Origin: Pullulanibacillus camelliae | Lineage (GTDB): Bacteria > Bacillota > Bacilli > Bacillales > Sporolactobacillaceae | Reading direction: 5' to 3' | Length of the DNA: 64,000 bases | NCBI RefSeq assembly: GCF_014642655.1 | Contig: NZ_BMIR01000013.1 | Location: 33,572-97,571 of the forward strand | Part shown: piece by piece, positions 42,956 through 52,373 of the stretch | How the letters are laid out: each line of letters begins with the position of its first letter | Numbering within the stretch: the stretch's first letter is position 1 | Made by a program: the position numbers and the translations under genes | Notes under the pieces: model-generated | Told to the model about the DNA's origin: nothing | What the model saw: the letters and a program-made list of their open reading frames with translations, nothing else | The model's database searches: none

Positions 42956-45148
42956 TCACAATGAGCTCTTTTTGTCGTTGACCTCGTCAGGGTACTCAAT
43001 ACGAGAATGGAAAATACCATTTAGCGTTTCAATGATGGAGTGTCTCACCTCATGAAGCTCCTTCATCGTCAAATCACATTCATCGAATTGCCCATCCTCA
43101 AGACGATCATTAAAGATGCTTTTAACCAGCTCTTCAATTTTTTCCGGCGTTGGCTTTGGCATGGATCTGACAGCTGCTTCCACACTATCAGCTAGCTCGA
43201 CAACAGCGGCTTCCTTGGTCTGCGCCTTTGGTCCCGGATAGCGAAACTCCGACTCCAAAACGGCATCCCCCATGTCCTCACGTGCCTTATAATAAAAATA
43301 TTTTAATAACGTTGTGCCATGATGTTGTTCAGCAATATCAATGATTTCTTTTGGGAGCTTATGTTCCTTAAGAATTTCCACCCCATCATAAGGATGGGCA
43401 ATGATCACCCGCTTACTCAATTGCGGTGAAATGCGATCATGTGGATTTACCCCGTTAAACTGATTCTCAATGAAAAAGCGCGGGCGTTTCGTCTTCCCAA
43501 TATCATGATAATAAGCAGCGACTCGAGCCAGTAGCCCGTTGGCTCCGATCACTTCACACGCTCTTTCGGCTAAATTAGCGACCATGACACTATGATGGTA
43601 CGTTCCAGGTGCTTCAAGAAGAATTTTTCGCAATAATTCGTGATTGGGATTCGACAGTTCAATGAGCTTCATCGTCGATAAAATGCCGAAAGCCGCCTCA
43701 AAAAAGGGCAGCAACCCAATCGTCAGCACAGTTGCTAAAAAGCCTGAAAGAACAGCATAGCCTGTTTCTTCACCTAGGTTGATAAGATTAATGGTGCCGT
43801 TTTTAATCAGCATAAGTCCAATCACACTCAAAATATTAACGCCGGTAATAATCAACCCCGTCTGAATCAATCGTGGTCGCGAATAATTGCCTCTTAATAC
43901 GAGAGAACCGGCCAACGCTGAAAACATGACATATAATGCAATCCGATAATCAAAGGTGACCGATGACAAGCCATCGGTTTCATAAATAAAACCGCTGCAT
44001 ATTGCAAAGATAATGCTGGAAACCATTGCGATCCGCTTGTTCATTAAGATAGTGATCAATAGCGGTCCTGCAGCAACAGGTAAAACCAAACCGATATTTT
44101 CAAGGTGGGTCGCTTGAATGACATTGCCTAAATTAATAATGATCATGGTCATGAGGAAAATGCACAGGTAAATGAGATACGCATTAGGTGGTGACTTTGC
44201 TTTACGCTTCAGCTCATTAAATTCAAGTGCAATTAATGCCGTCAGGAAAAACACAAGGATGGCTAGACCAAAAAAAGGGAGAACGTTAAAATGGTTATCC
44301 ATCAATCCAACGACCTTCAGTTTATGAAGGACATCACTCGTAATAAGATCTCCTTTTTTGACAATCACTTCCCCTTGTCTAATGACGACAGGCTCAACAG
44401 TATTCAGTGCATCCTCTTTATTTCTCTTAGTTGTTTTTGCATCAAATACATAATTGGGTACAATATATTGATTCAGTATTTCCTTTAAGACGTCATGTAT
44501 TTTTTGTGAAACAACAGTGGTCGGTATGGAATCAATAGCCTTTTGCTGGGTGGCTTCTAAATCACTCCACTTAATCTTATTGCTCATTGTTTCGTATATT
44601 GTTGAACTCGTGATATCTCTCGTCCTTGAGAAATCTTGCTCAGAAAAACTCAAGAGGCTAGAAATGACCGCTTTTGGTAAGTGATTATCGCTTGCCTCAT
44701 TAAGTTTCTTTTCAGCCTGTTTAATTTGATCATCTAATGAAAGGGGTTTGTTCTTATCCGGGTCATCTGTATCCGAGCGATTGCTGTCGTCTTCTTTCCC
44801 CTCAGATTTGGCAGCATTATCCTTGCGTATTTCTTGCAGGACATTAAAGAGGTCATTGGCTTTCTCGACTTGAATCAATGCCGCATCTTTATTATATGTA
44901 TAGGAAGTTGGCGCCTCTGCAATCGCTTGCTCACGAAGATCCTTCGTCGCCTGCCTGTCAACAATTTCTATAGGCGATTGGATATCTTCCTTCGCGATTT
45001 GATGCAGCTTGATATCAAGGGTATCTGGAAGTACGACTCTAATCATGCCAACATACATAATCACGCCCAATAACACAAGGATAAGTGACGAAAATAATGA
45101 ATGTTGTTTTAGCTTGTCCCAATATTTCGACCAATTTGTTAGACGCAT
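42956..45148 (-). CDS. pgpH: 7TM-HD membrane phosphodiesterase PgpH (c-di-AMP hydrolase type)
   Basis: This protein of about 730 residues has one N-terminal membrane segment, an extracellular 7TMR-HDED domain (about 60-300), seven membrane segments (about 300-490) and a cytoplasmic HD domain. Metal residues lie in YHHSVMVANLAERA, AAYYHDIGKTKRP, HPYDGVEI and EQHHGT. PgpH homologues hydrolyse c-di-AMP. The ATG at 45148 follows AGGGGAT; the frame extends to 45178. Confidence 0.92.
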   Translation of the reverse strand: MRLTNWSKYWDKLKQHSLFSSLILVLLGVIMYVGMIRVVLPDTLDIKLHQIAKEDIQSPIEIVDRQATKDLREQAIAEAPTSYTYNKDAALIQVEKANDLFNVLQEIRKDNAAKSEGKEDDSNRSDTDDPDKNKPLSLDDQIKQAEKKLNEASDNHLPKAVISSLLSFSEQDFSRTRDITSSTIYETMSNKIKWSDLEATQQKAIDSIPTTVVSQKIHDVLKEILNQYIVPNYVFDAKTTKRNKEDALNTVEPVVIRQGEVIVKKGDLITSDVLHKLKVVGLMDNHFNVLPFFGLAILVFFLTALIALEFNELKRKAKSPPNAYLIYLCIFLMTMIIINLGNVIQATHLENIGLVLPVAAGPLLITILMNKRIAMVSSIIFAICSGFIYETDGLSSVTFDYRIALYVMFSALAGSLVLRGNYSRPRLIQTGLIITGVNILSVIGLMLIKNGTINLINLGEETGYAVLSGFLATVLTIGLLPFFEAAFGILSTMKLIELSNPNHELLRKILLEAPGTYHHSVMVANLAERACEVIGANGLLARVAAYYHDIGKTKRPRFFIENQFNGVNPHDRISPQLSKRVIIAHPYDGVEILKEHKLPKEIIDIAEQHHGTTLLKYFYYKAREDMGDAVLESEFRYPGPKAQTKEAAVVELADSVEAAVRSMPKPTPEKIEELVKSIFNDRLEDGQFDECDLTMKELHEVRHSIIETLNGIFHSRIEYPDEVNDKKSSL

Positions 45149-45187
45149 TATGATTGATCCCCTTTTATCCTCTAACACGTGATTCGA

Positions 45188-46150
45188 TTATTGCTTTTCT
45201 TCATAAGCCTGAATGATTTTTTGTACAAGTGGGTGTCTGACAACATCCGTCTTTTCTAAGAAGATCAGACCGATACCTTTGATTCCTTGCAGGGTTTCGC
45301 AAGCAATTTTTAACCCAGATACTTTGCCTTTAGGTAGATCCACCTGAGTGACATCTCCGGTTACAATCATTTTCGACCCAAACCCCAATCGCGTTAAAAA
45401 CATTTTCATCTGTTCATGAGTTGTATTTTGCGCTTCGTCCAATATGACATAAGCGTCATCCAGGGTTCGGCCCCTCATATAAGCCAAAGGCGCAATTTCT
45501 ATGGTGCCACGGTCTATCAACCTCAATGTATGCTCAGCACCTAATACATCATGTAAGGCATCATATAGTGGACGTAAATAAGGGTCAACCTTTTCCTTCA
45601 AATCTCCAGGTAAAAAACCAAGGCTTTCTCCAGCCTCTACAGCAGGGCGTGTGAGCACGATCCGTTTGATATGACCTGCTTTCAAAGCGGATACCGCCAT
45701 CACGACAGCTAAATACGTTTTGCCCGTCCCTGCAGGACCGATGCCAAATACCATATCATTGGTTTTCATTGCTTGAACATAGTGCTGCTGTCCCAATGTT
45801 TTGACACGTATCGGTTTTCCTTTTGCATTAACTGTGATTTCTTCATCATATAAAGCATCAAGTGTCTCAAGCTTGTCCGCCTCAGCGAGCTGAATCGCGT
45901 ACACTACATCCCTCTCTCCAAAGTGAATGCCTCTTCGGATCAAACGTAACAAAGCATGAAGCACATTTTCAACAATCTGAATCGCTTGGTGGGAACCTGA
46001 TACGGACACTTCCTCACCACGAGTAACAATTGAAAGACCGAGTTTTTCCTCGATGATTTTCAAATGGGCATCCCCAGGGCCAAATAAATTAATAGCCTCA
46101 TTGGTATTTTCTAATTTAAAGTTGATTGTCTCTAAAAGGTGTTCTGACAA
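45188..46150 (-). CDS. phoH: PhoH-family ATPase
   Basis: This 320-residue P-loop protein has an N-terminal KH-like region and Walker A GPAGTGKTYLA, Walker B VILDEAQN and sensor GDVTQVDLP. PhoH-like proteins are linked to RNA metabolism and occur with ybeY. The start is TTG, with AAGGAG 11 nt upstream. It begins the phoH-pgpH-ybeY-dgkA-cdd-era-yqzL-recO run. Confidence 0.92.
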   Translation of the reverse strand: MSEHLLETINFKLENTNEAINLFGPGDAHLKIIEEKLGLSIVTRGEEVSVSGSHQAIQIVENVLHALLRLIRRGIHFGERDVVYAIQLAEADKLETLDALYDEEITVNAKGKPIRVKTLGQQHYVQAMKTNDMVFGIGPAGTGKTYLAVVMAVSALKAGHIKRIVLTRPAVEAGESLGFLPGDLKEKVDPYLRPLYDALHDVLGAEHTLRLIDRGTIEIAPLAYMRGRTLDDAYVILDEAQNTTHEQMKMFLTRLGFGSKMIVTGDVTQVDLPKGKVSGLKIACETLQGIKGIGLIFLEKTDVVRHPLVQKIIQAYEEKQ

Positions 46151-46235
46151 ATTGACTCAATCTCCTTGATTCCAATTGTTCTTACTCCTAATTAGTGTAC
46201 CATACTCCTAAAGCTTAATTCCATTTTTTATCTAT

Positions 46236-46263
46236 AAAAAAGAAAACTTGCCGATTGGCAAGT
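46236..46263 (-). terminator. Terminator of yqfD
   Basis: On the minus strand ACTTGCC and GGCAAGT form a stem with a 4-nt loop followed by TTTCTTTTTT, 41 nt after the yqfD stop. phoH therefore probably has its own promoter. Confidence 0.75.
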
Positions 46264-46304
46264 CAGTCCTCTAAATATATTTACTGTTTTAGCTCTCATT
46301 TCTT

Positions 46305-47537
46305 TCACTCTTCACTGTCCTCTTGATTTTGTTTCTCAATCTCTTCTTTTCTCTCCTGTGTTGAAAATGCTCTTGGTTTAGCGATATCTTCTTCCACTAT
46401 GAAAAAGATTTTTAGCACCAACTTGCCGTCGACAATTTGCTGAGATTTCACGTTTTCTTGTAGCACCTTTGACTTTTCTGGCAATTGTCTTAATAAATGG
46501 TCCCTTGCATCCACTTTACCAATAGCCAATGCTTGTGCCTCACTCAGCTGTCTATTCGTATGATCATACTGTCGATAATCAATTTTTTTATAAGCAATAG
46601 GTAACTTCCAGAATAAAAAGCGAAAATTCTTGGTTGACCGCTCATGCTTTTCATATTTAAAAGGCTGCTTTTGAAATCCCCATATAGGAACATCCCATCC
46701 AAAAAAACTGAGCTCATGTTTGGTATAGGTCGCCCCAGTAAAGGTTTCATAATCAGTTTTTAATGGTACCGTAGTCGTGGCATGATACCAGGTCTCGCCT
46801 ATGACTTCTCCTTTTGCTGAGACGAAGCTCGGATCCTCTGTCTTGCCAATCGTTCCCGATACCAATAAATCGCCCTTTTGTACAACCTGATCTGGAGAAA
46901 CAACAGATTGTCCTTTTTCTACATAAACATGATGGATGGTCGCTTCCTTAGTGGCGATAAGATCACGCGGCCCTGTTACTTTTTCTTTTTTTGGAAGTTC
47001 TTTTTGCACAACATCAATCCGGTAAGTTGTCCCTTTTTTCGACACACCCACCCATGTCACTTTCGGCAATTGGCTACTTAAATCCGTCTCAATGGTATTT
47101 AAAGATGGGAGTAAGAATTCAAGAGCGCCGACATGGATATGCTTTTTCTTCAAAAGTTTTTGTATCTGTTCTTCAACCTTTGCATCAGCACCATTAATTT
47201 CAATATGCCAAACCATATTTGACAGGATGAATACGATTGCCACACATAAGATAATACCAATGACAATTCCTGAACGTGCCATTAATCTCTTGATGAGAAA
47301 TGGGAACCCATAACGCTCGTTGAAATGAATTTTACATGATGTTTTTTTCAAAATAGGCTTAATGCGTTTAATGTCCTGAAGCATCATGGAACAGACTAAA
47401 CGCTGTTCGTCCAATCGTTTGACATCCCAAATCTGTATGCCTTCGCGCACAGCTTGATTAATAAAGGTTTCTGTTAGTTGTCCTGTTATAATGACCGAGA
47501 CATGGCCAAAAAATGCTTCATTCCAATTTTTTCTCAA
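46305..47537 (-). CDS. yqfD: Sporulation protein YqfD
   Basis: This 410-residue protein is of the YqfD/stage IV sporulation family. It has a single membrane segment (about 90-112; GIVIGIILCVAIVFILSNMVW) followed by a large extracytoplasmic domain and a Glu/Lys-rich tail. It is expressed in the mother cell in B. subtilis. It follows yqfC by 6 nt and shares its sigma-E-like promoter. Confidence 0.9.
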   Translation of the reverse strand: MRKNWNEAFFGHVSVIITGQLTETFINQAVREGIQIWDVKRLDEQRLVCSMMLQDIKRIKPILKKTSCKIHFNERYGFPFLIKRLMARSGIVIGIILCVAIVFILSNMVWHIEINGADAKVEEQIQKLLKKKHIHVGALEFLLPSLNTIETDLSSQLPKVTWVGVSKKGTTYRIDVVQKELPKKEKVTGPRDLIATKEATIHHVYVEKGQSVVSPDQVVQKGDLLVSGTIGKTEDPSFVSAKGEVIGETWYHATTTVPLKTDYETFTGATYTKHELSFFGWDVPIWGFQKQPFKYEKHERSTKNFRFLFWKLPIAYKKIDYRQYDHTNRQLSEAQALAIGKVDARDHLLRQLPEKSKVLQENVKSQQIVDGKLVLKIFFIVEEDIAKPRAFSTQERKEEIEKQNQEDSEE

Positions 47538-47543
47538 TGCGCC

Positions 47544-47831
47544 TCACCCCGATTCAATAAATTCCACTTTTTTTATCGTGCCTTCCAGTAAGATTTCCTC
47601 GGGTAGTATGGTTTTTAGAACAAAGTGTTGCCCATGTATAAGGAGTTGCCCCGTTTCGAGTGACAGCCTTAATTCTGTATTCGAAAAAGCGAGAACGCCT
47701 CTATGATTCTCAATATAGATGTGCAGTTGGCCAATCATCGTAATTCTTGGTAAGTCTAAAACCACATCAGAAGGTAAATCTGTATGATTAGCAAACCATG
47801 ACTTTAATTGGTTCCCCCATCTTTTCGCCAA
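47544..47831 (-). CDS. yqfC: Sporulation protein YqfC
   Basis: This protein of about 95 residues is of the YabP/YqfC family with VVLDLPRITMIGQLHIYIEN and VLKTILPEEILLEG. The frame is open to 47867, but SD AGGTGG places initiation at the TTG at 47831 (5 nt), giving MAKRWGNQLKSWF, close to the B. subtilis N terminus. It is first gene of yqfC-yqfD. Confidence 0.85.
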   Translation of the reverse strand: MAKRWGNQLKSWFANHTDLPSDVVLDLPRITMIGQLHIYIENHRGVLAFSNTELRLSLETGQLLIHGQHFVLKTILPEEILLEGTIKKVEFIESG

Positions 47832-47910
47832 ATCCACCACCTCTATACCCACTTTATGTATCAACACAATGAAGTATCACTGAACCGTACAGAAAGGTAA
47901 CCGACTTTAA

Positions 47911-47939
47911 ATTCTATGATTTAAACGCTAAAAATATTA
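47911..47939 (-). promoter_or_regulatory. Sigma-E promoter of yqfC-yqfD
   Basis: On the minus strand TAATATT, 14 nt, CATAGAAT. The -35 is an exact match to KMATATT, and the -10 has one mismatch to CATACAHT. It lies about 80 nt upstream of yqfC. yqfCD is known to be sigma-E controlled in B. subtilis. Confidence 0.7.
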
Positions 47940-48035
47940 ATCGTGGCATATATGCATCCATAGTAAAACGGCCGAACCTTTTTATCTTCAAAAAGCGCGC
48001 CCTCTAAAGCCCACCAATCTATAAAGAATAATCTT

Positions 48036-48085
48036 AAAAAAAGCCAACTCATTCACCTTTTTAAAGGCTCCATGAGTTGGCTTTT
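48036..48085 (-). terminator. Terminator of floA-yqfB
   Basis: AAAAGCCAACTCAT and ATGAGTTGGCTTTT form a 14-bp stem followed on the minus strand by a T-run. Confidence 0.85.
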
Positions 48086-48101
48086 AGCATTACTAAACAT
48101 T

Positions 48102-48533
48102 CTATTTTCGCTGATATTCCTTTGCTAAAGGATGTGGTCTTAAAGCACGGGGTTTATCTATACACTCAGAAATTATGAAGCTCTCAGCTATTTTTCTTTT
48201 TGTAAGCCTATAAGGAGAGGCTGCTATCGACTTCATCGGATAGGAAGCTTGCCTCGTAACGACATTTTGAAGTCCGCGTGCTTCCTGAATCCATTCTCTT
48301 TGAACATCGCGCTCTTTTCTTAATTGCTCCTCGTTAATATCCTTTGCATCCACTTTTTCTACATTCTGTGTGGTGCGGGACTCCTGTCTAGCCATGGGAT
48401 TGTGACTCTGACTCACAGGCTGAGAAAGACTAGGCTTGACTGGGGAATGATCCTGCTTGCTTTTGATCGCCTGACTCCCCCCTATGAATGCCCATATGAC
48501 AACGAATATAGCGATTATAACAAAGGTTATCAT
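48102..48533 (-). CDS. yqfB: YqfB-like protein downstream of floA
   Basis: This 143-residue protein has an N-terminal membrane segment (ITFVIIAIFVVIWAFIGG), a polar linker and a conserved-looking C terminus (ESFIISECIDKPRALRPHP). The SD AGGGGG is 6 nt upstream. It is 14 nt downstream of floA; B. subtilis has yqfB at this place. Homology is judged mainly from position. Confidence 0.6.
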   Translation of the reverse strand: MITFVIIAIFVVIWAFIGGSQAIKSKQDHSPVKPSLSQPVSQSHNPMARQESRTTQNVEKVDAKDINEEQLRKERDVQREWIQEARGLQNVVTRQASYPMKSIAASPYRLTKRKIAESFIISECIDKPRALRPHPLAKEYQRK

Positions 48534-48547
48534 CTCAGACCCCCTTA

Positions 48548-49531
48548 TTATTCGTCGTTCTGATTGATGTCGCCGACTGCATTACGCATTTCGGTATCGG
48601 CTTTTATATTATTATAATTCATATAATCCATAACACCCATTTTTCCTTCGCGTAAGGCTTGAGCCATCGCCATTGGCACTTCTGCCTCGGCTTCAACCAC
48701 CTTCGCACGCATTTCTTCAACGCGTGCCTTCATTTCCTGCTCTTGCGCAACAGCCATTGCCCGGCGTTCTTCTGCTTTCGCTTGAGCAATATTTTTATCG
48801 GCTTCTGATTGCTCTGTTTGTAAATGAGCCCCAATGTTTTTACCAATATCCACATCAGCAATATCTATTGATAAAATTTCAAAGGCAGTGCCTGAATCAA
48901 GGCCTTTTTTCAAAACAGTCTTAGAAATTAGATCAGGATTCTCCAGCACCTTTTTATGGCTATCAGACGAACCAAGCGTACTGACAATCCCTTCACCAAC
49001 CCTAGCAATGATCGTTTCTTCACCGGCACCACCGACAAGACGATCTATATTCGCACGCACGGTAATACGAGCCTTCGCCTTTACTTCAATACCATCCATG
49101 GCCACACCTGAGATAAAAGGTGTTTCAATGACCTTCGGATTAACACTCATCTGAACGGCTTCTAAGACATTCCGTCCAGCAAGATCGATGGCGGCACAAC
49201 GTTCAAAGGATAGTTCAATGTTTGCACGATGCGCAGCAATAAGAGCATTGACCACGCGATCTACATTCCCACCAGCGAGATAATGACTTTCTAACTGATT
49301 GGTATTAAGCTGTAGTCCGGCTTTTACGGCTTTAATGAGCGGATTAATGACTCTTCGAGGAATAACCCGTCTTAAGCGCATGCCCACGAGCGTAAAGATG
49401 CCGATACGCACCCCTGCAGCAAGTGCTGAAATCCACAACATAATCGGAACAAAGGTAAAGAAAATAGCAAGTACAACAATAATAATCAGGGCAATAATCA
49501 ATACGATAGCTGCCTCTGGTATACCTCCCAT
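48548..49531 (-). CDS. floA: Flotillin-like membrane scaffold FloA
   Basis: This 327-residue protein has an N-terminal membrane segment (about residues 5-33), an SPFH/PHB-like domain ([22 protein letters not shown]) and a C-terminal helical region rich in Glu-Ala ([20 protein letters not shown]). It organises functional membrane microdomains. The ATG at 49531 follows AGGAGG by 6 nt. A sigma-W-type promoter is present. The nfeD gene yqeZ that normally precedes floA is missing here. Confidence 0.94.
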   Translation of the reverse strand: MGGIPEAAIVLIIALIIIVVLAIFFTFVPIMLWISALAAGVRIGIFTLVGMRLRRVIPRRVINPLIKAVKAGLQLNTNQLESHYLAGGNVDRVVNALIAAHRANIELSFERCAAIDLAGRNVLEAVQMSVNPKVIETPFISGVAMDGIEVKAKARITVRANIDRLVGGAGEETIIARVGEGIVSTLGSSDSHKKVLENPDLISKTVLKKGLDSGTAFEILSIDIADVDIGKNIGAHLQTEQSEADKNIAQAKAEERRAMAVAQEQEMKARVEEMRAKVVEAEAEVPMAMAQALREGKMGVMDYMNYNNIKADTEMRNAVGDINQNDE

Positions 49532-49564
49532 ACACATCCTCCTTTAATCTTTCTAATAAGTATT

Positions 49565-49590
49565 TACGTGTCACGCTTAAAAAGGTTTCA
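49565..49590 (-). promoter_or_regulatory. Sigma-W promoter of floA-yqfB
   Basis: On the minus strand TGAAAC, 16 nt, CGTA is an exact sigma-W consensus match, 34 nt upstream of the ATG. In B. subtilis the yqeZ-yqfA-yqfB operon is sigma-W dependent. Confidence 0.8.
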
Positions 49591-49675
49591 TTTTGTAAAT
49601 GCTCTCAAAACATTCCACATTTTCTTCTTAACCATTCCAACTTCGCCTATACTAAACACCTTTCAGTAGGAAAAC

Positions 49676-49797
49676 CTATCCTTATCAGAAAGGGATTCTT
49701 TTTTTCATTTATTTGATGCGTAATCACTTGGACGAAAGCGCTTGATGGATTAGTGTTTTGACCTCATGATAAATTTTCTATGAATAATCTAGATATT
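49676..49797 (-). mobile_element. Left-end fragment of the IS1380-type element
   Basis: On the minus strand this reads CTAGATTATTCATAGAAAAT, then ATCAAGCGCTTT, CGCATCAAATAAATGAAAAA and TTTCTGATAAGG, matching the first 110-120 bp of copies 1 and 2 in inverted orientation. No right end or transposase sequence follows. Confidence 0.65.
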
Positions 49798-49913
49798 ATT
49801 TATTCCGCTTAGGCCTCTTAATGTCGTGGTTTTAATCCCCATCAAAGGAGTCCAAGCCTGAATTTCAACCACTCTTCCTTAGAGTGGTTATACATTCTGA
49901 CACTAATAAATTA

Positions 49914-49940
49914 AAAGACCGCCGAAATCCGACGGTCTTT
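49914..49940 (-). terminator. Terminator of yqeY
   Basis: AAAGACCG and CGGTCTTT form a stem with inner CCG/CGA pairing, followed on the minus strand by TTAATTT, 24 nt after the yqeY stop. Confidence 0.7.
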
Positions 49941-49963
49941 ACTTCACTTACATTTTCGTATCA

Positions 49964-50407
49964 TTATGATAAGCGCGCTTGTACGAGGTTTTTAACCTTG
50001 CTCCCATCAGCTCGTCCTCTGACTTGAGGCATGATCACTTGCATGACCTTACCCATGTCAGATTTAGATGAAGCGCCAACCTCTTGAACGGCTTGATCAA
50101 TCATTTGGCTTAATTCATCATCAGATAATTGCTTAGGCATGTAGCCTTCGATGACTTTGATTTCATTTGTCACCTTGTCAGCTAAGTCTTCACGCCCAGC
50201 TTGCTCAAACTCTTGGAGGGAGTCTTTCCTCTGTTTGAGTTCTCGGGATAACACAACGAGTATATCATCCTCAGAAAGATCCTTGCCTTGATGAATGGCT
50301 TCGTTTTGAAGAGAAGATTTGAGCATGCGAATGGTCGACAACCGCTCTTTGTCCTTCTGCTTCATTGCTTGTTTCATATCTGTAGCCAATTGATCTAAAA
50401 GAGACAT
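49964..50407 (-). CDS. yqeY: GatB/YqeY domain protein
   Basis: This 147-residue protein is made almost entirely of the helical GatB/YqeY domain (MKQAMKQKDKERLSTIRMLK, YMPKQLSDDELSQMID, PQVRGRADGSKV). The domain binds tRNA in amidotransferase GatB; the role of the free form is unclear. It is 16 nt downstream of rpsU. Confidence 0.93.
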   Translation of the reverse strand: MSLLDQLATDMKQAMKQKDKERLSTIRMLKSSLQNEAIHQGKDLSEDDILVVLSRELKQRKDSLQEFEQAGREDLADKVTNEIKVIEGYMPKQLSDDELSQMIDQAVQEVGASSKSDMGKVMQVIMPQVRGRADGSKVKNLVQARLS

Positions 50408-50423
50408 CAGTACACCCCTTTAA

Positions 50424-50597
50424 TTATTTACGGCGTTTCCGCGCAGCCTCAGATTTATGCTTACGCTTAACACTTGGTTTTTCATAGTGTCGGCGTTTTT
50501 TAACCTCGGCCATGGTGCCTGACTTAGCTACTGAACGCTTAAAGCGACGTAGTGCGTCTTCAATGGTTTCATTTTTGCGTACCTTTGTTTCAACCAC
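50424..50597 (-). CDS. rpsU: Ribosomal protein S21 (bS21)
   Basis: This 57-residue basic protein contains [19 protein letters not shown] and ends [14 protein letters not shown], typical of bS21 in the 30S subunit. The frame extends to 50624, but the SD (AGGGAGGG) ends 8 nt before the GTG at 50597, and this gives the family length. Confidence 0.95.
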   Translation of the reverse strand: MVETKVRKNETIEDALRRFKRSVAKSGTMAEVKKRRHYEKPSVKRKHKSEAARKRRK

Positions 50598-50734
50598 CTG
50601 TGTTTCCCTCCCTCCAAAAAGCAAACGCTTCTAAAAGGATGCGGCTTCTCCGCTAACGGTACTCCCGTTATTCCTTTAGTAACCGTATTTTTCTACAAGA
50701 GCACCCCTCTTGAAGAAATACGATGTCGATTGCC

Positions 50735-50763
50735 ATTATATACGAATCCCGGCTATTGGTCAA
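50735..50763 (-). promoter_or_regulatory. Sigma-A promoter of rpsU-yqeY
   Basis: On the minus strand TTGACC and TATAAT are separated by 17 nt. The leader to rpsU is about 130 nt and contains an ACGG-based inverted repeat (TAACGGGAGTACCGTTA). Confidence 0.75.
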
Positions 50764-50871
50764 CTGAATCACATAAAATGGTACATCTCATATCCTATTT
50801 TTTCACAATTTTTTTGCTGTAAATCCGCTCTTGATTTTCTTCTCATATGTCTAAAAGCTACTGCCTCCCCA

Positions 50872-51270
50872 TTATTCCTGATGACAACGCAATTTTTCTT
50901 TCCAGCCTGCATTCAGAGGAACTGCCTTGTTCTTCTCTCTATCTAAAAGGACTACAACCGATTGCCCTACTGCAATCGTATCATCGGTTTGCTTTTCCTT
51001 CATCGTATGTTTTAAAGTAAAGCTCTTACCGCCTATATCAGTCACCGTCGTTTCAATAATAAGGACCTGATCAAAAAAAGCTTGACGAATAAAATCACAC
51101 GTCATAGAGACCACTGCCAAGAATAAATCGGGATGCTCACGATCAGCTTGCAAGCTTTTAATAAAATCGACGCGTGCCTGCTCTAGGTAAATAAAATAAC
51201 TAACATTGTTGACATGTCCAATAGCATCTGTCTCAGAAAATCTCACCTGCACTGTCGTCAGTGAAGACAC
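50872..51270 (-). CDS. 4HBT-type acyl-CoA thioesterase (YbgC-like)
   Basis: This hotdog-fold protein of about 132 residues has VRFSETDAIGHVNNVSYFIY then LEQARVDF, the acyl-CoA thioesterase signature. The physiological acyl-CoA is unknown. The start is uncertain: GTG at 51270 (SD GAGGG, 4 nt) fits the family N terminus; ATG at 51303 and the frame to 51333 are alternatives. It is divergent from the Na/Pi transporter. Confidence 0.8.
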   Translation of the reverse strand: MSSLTTVQVRFSETDAIGHVNNVSYFIYLEQARVDFIKSLQADREHPDLFLAVVSMTCDFIRQAFFDQVLIIETTVTDIGGKSFTLKHTMKEKQTDDTIAVGQSVVVLLDREKNKAVPLNAGWKEKLRCHQE

Positions 51271-51344
51271 CCTACCCTCACCCTCCCGCCTGAAATTAGT
51301 CATGATCTGAGTTCTTGTCCAATAGAATAACATTGGGTGATAAA

Positions 51345-52268
51345 ATGATCCAATTATTCACAACCTTCATTATTTATATTACGATATTCTTGTTCGGAAT
51401 GACAGTCATGAAGATTGGTTTTAAAAATGTCGCCGAACACCGCTTAAAACATATACTTAGAATCATGACCGATCGGCCGCTGAAGGGGATTATTGTCGGT
51501 GCAGCCGCCACAGCCCTCCTCCAAAGCAGTTCAGTTGTGACTGTCATCATCATTAGCATGACAGCTGCCGGGCTCCTTAGCTTTAGACAAACTGTTGGCA
51601 TTATACTGGGGGCGAATATCGGCACAACCATCACTGGATTTATCGCGACATTTAATCCTGGTCAATTGACTTTTATCTTACTAGCCCTCGGGATTCTATT
51701 GCTTTTTCTTCCTTTTCAAAAAACCTTTGTCTTCGGCACAGTCAGCTTTGGTATCGGCTGCGTTTTTATTTCTATGGACGGTTTCAACGCCTTAGCAGAA
51801 CCTTTAAAAAGTATTGGGATCATCGATACCATTCTGCACACTGCCAATCATTCCAACGTATCTAGCCTTATTTTCGGTATTATTTTTGCAGGGATTATTC
51901 AATCAAGCTCAGCCACCTTGCTCATTGCCATGGGATTCCTTAATAATGACACATTACAGCTTGTCGCAGCCATTTGTATCATGCTGGGGGCAAATATAGG
52001 TACAAGCACAACCGCTTTGATCGCCTCTATACACTCAACTGTTTCAGCCCGCTGGGTTGCTTACACACACGCCTTATTTAATCTGTTTGGATCCTTGCTT
52101 ATCCTACCCTTTCTTAATGCCTTTACTCACCTTATACAAAGCATTGCGAGCGCTCCGGATCGGCAGCTGGCCTATGCTTCTTTTCTTTTTAATCTTCTGT
52201 CCACTATTGTGGCATTACCGTTTGTTAACAAATATGCACATTGGGCCGAAAAGAGAATCCAACGCTAA
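51345..52268 (+). CDS. yqeW: Na+/Pi cotransporter family protein (NptA-type, YqeW)
   Basis: This 307-residue protein has about eight membrane segments and the duplicated QSSS motif of the NptA/PNaS family (LLQSSSVVTV and IIQSSSATLL) with GANIGTTIT and GANIGTSTT. It probably moves phosphate or another anion with Na+. The ATG at 51345 is chosen over an upstream frame to 51315; the SD is weak (GGGTGAT). A bidirectional terminator follows. Confidence 0.88.
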   Translation: MIQLFTTFIIYITIFLFGMTVMKIGFKNVAEHRLKHILRIMTDRPLKGIIVGAAATALLQSSSVVTVIIISMTAAGLLSFRQTVGIILGANIGTTITGFIATFNPGQLTFILLALGILLLFLPFQKTFVFGTVSFGIGCVFISMDGFNALAEPLKSIGIIDTILHTANHSNVSSLIFGIIFAGIIQSSSATLLIAMGFLNNDTLQLVAAICIMLGANIGTSTTALIASIHSTVSARWVAYTHALFNLFGSLLILPFLNAFTHLIQSIASAPDRQLAYASFLFNLLSTIVALPFVNKYAHWAEKRIQR

Positions 52269-52289
52269 CGCATACACTTCACATCATAG

Positions 52290-52327
52290 AAAAAACCACG
52301 GAGTGCGAAAAACTCCATGGTTTTTTT
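52290..52327. terminator. Bidirectional terminator between yqeW and mtaB
   Basis: AAAAAACCACGGAGT and ACTCCATGGTTTTTTT form a stem with one mismatch. T-runs occur on both strands. Confidence 0.8.
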
Positions 52328-52373
52328 ATCAGTTTCAGCCCATAGCCTTGTGGGTCTTGCACAACACAACCTT

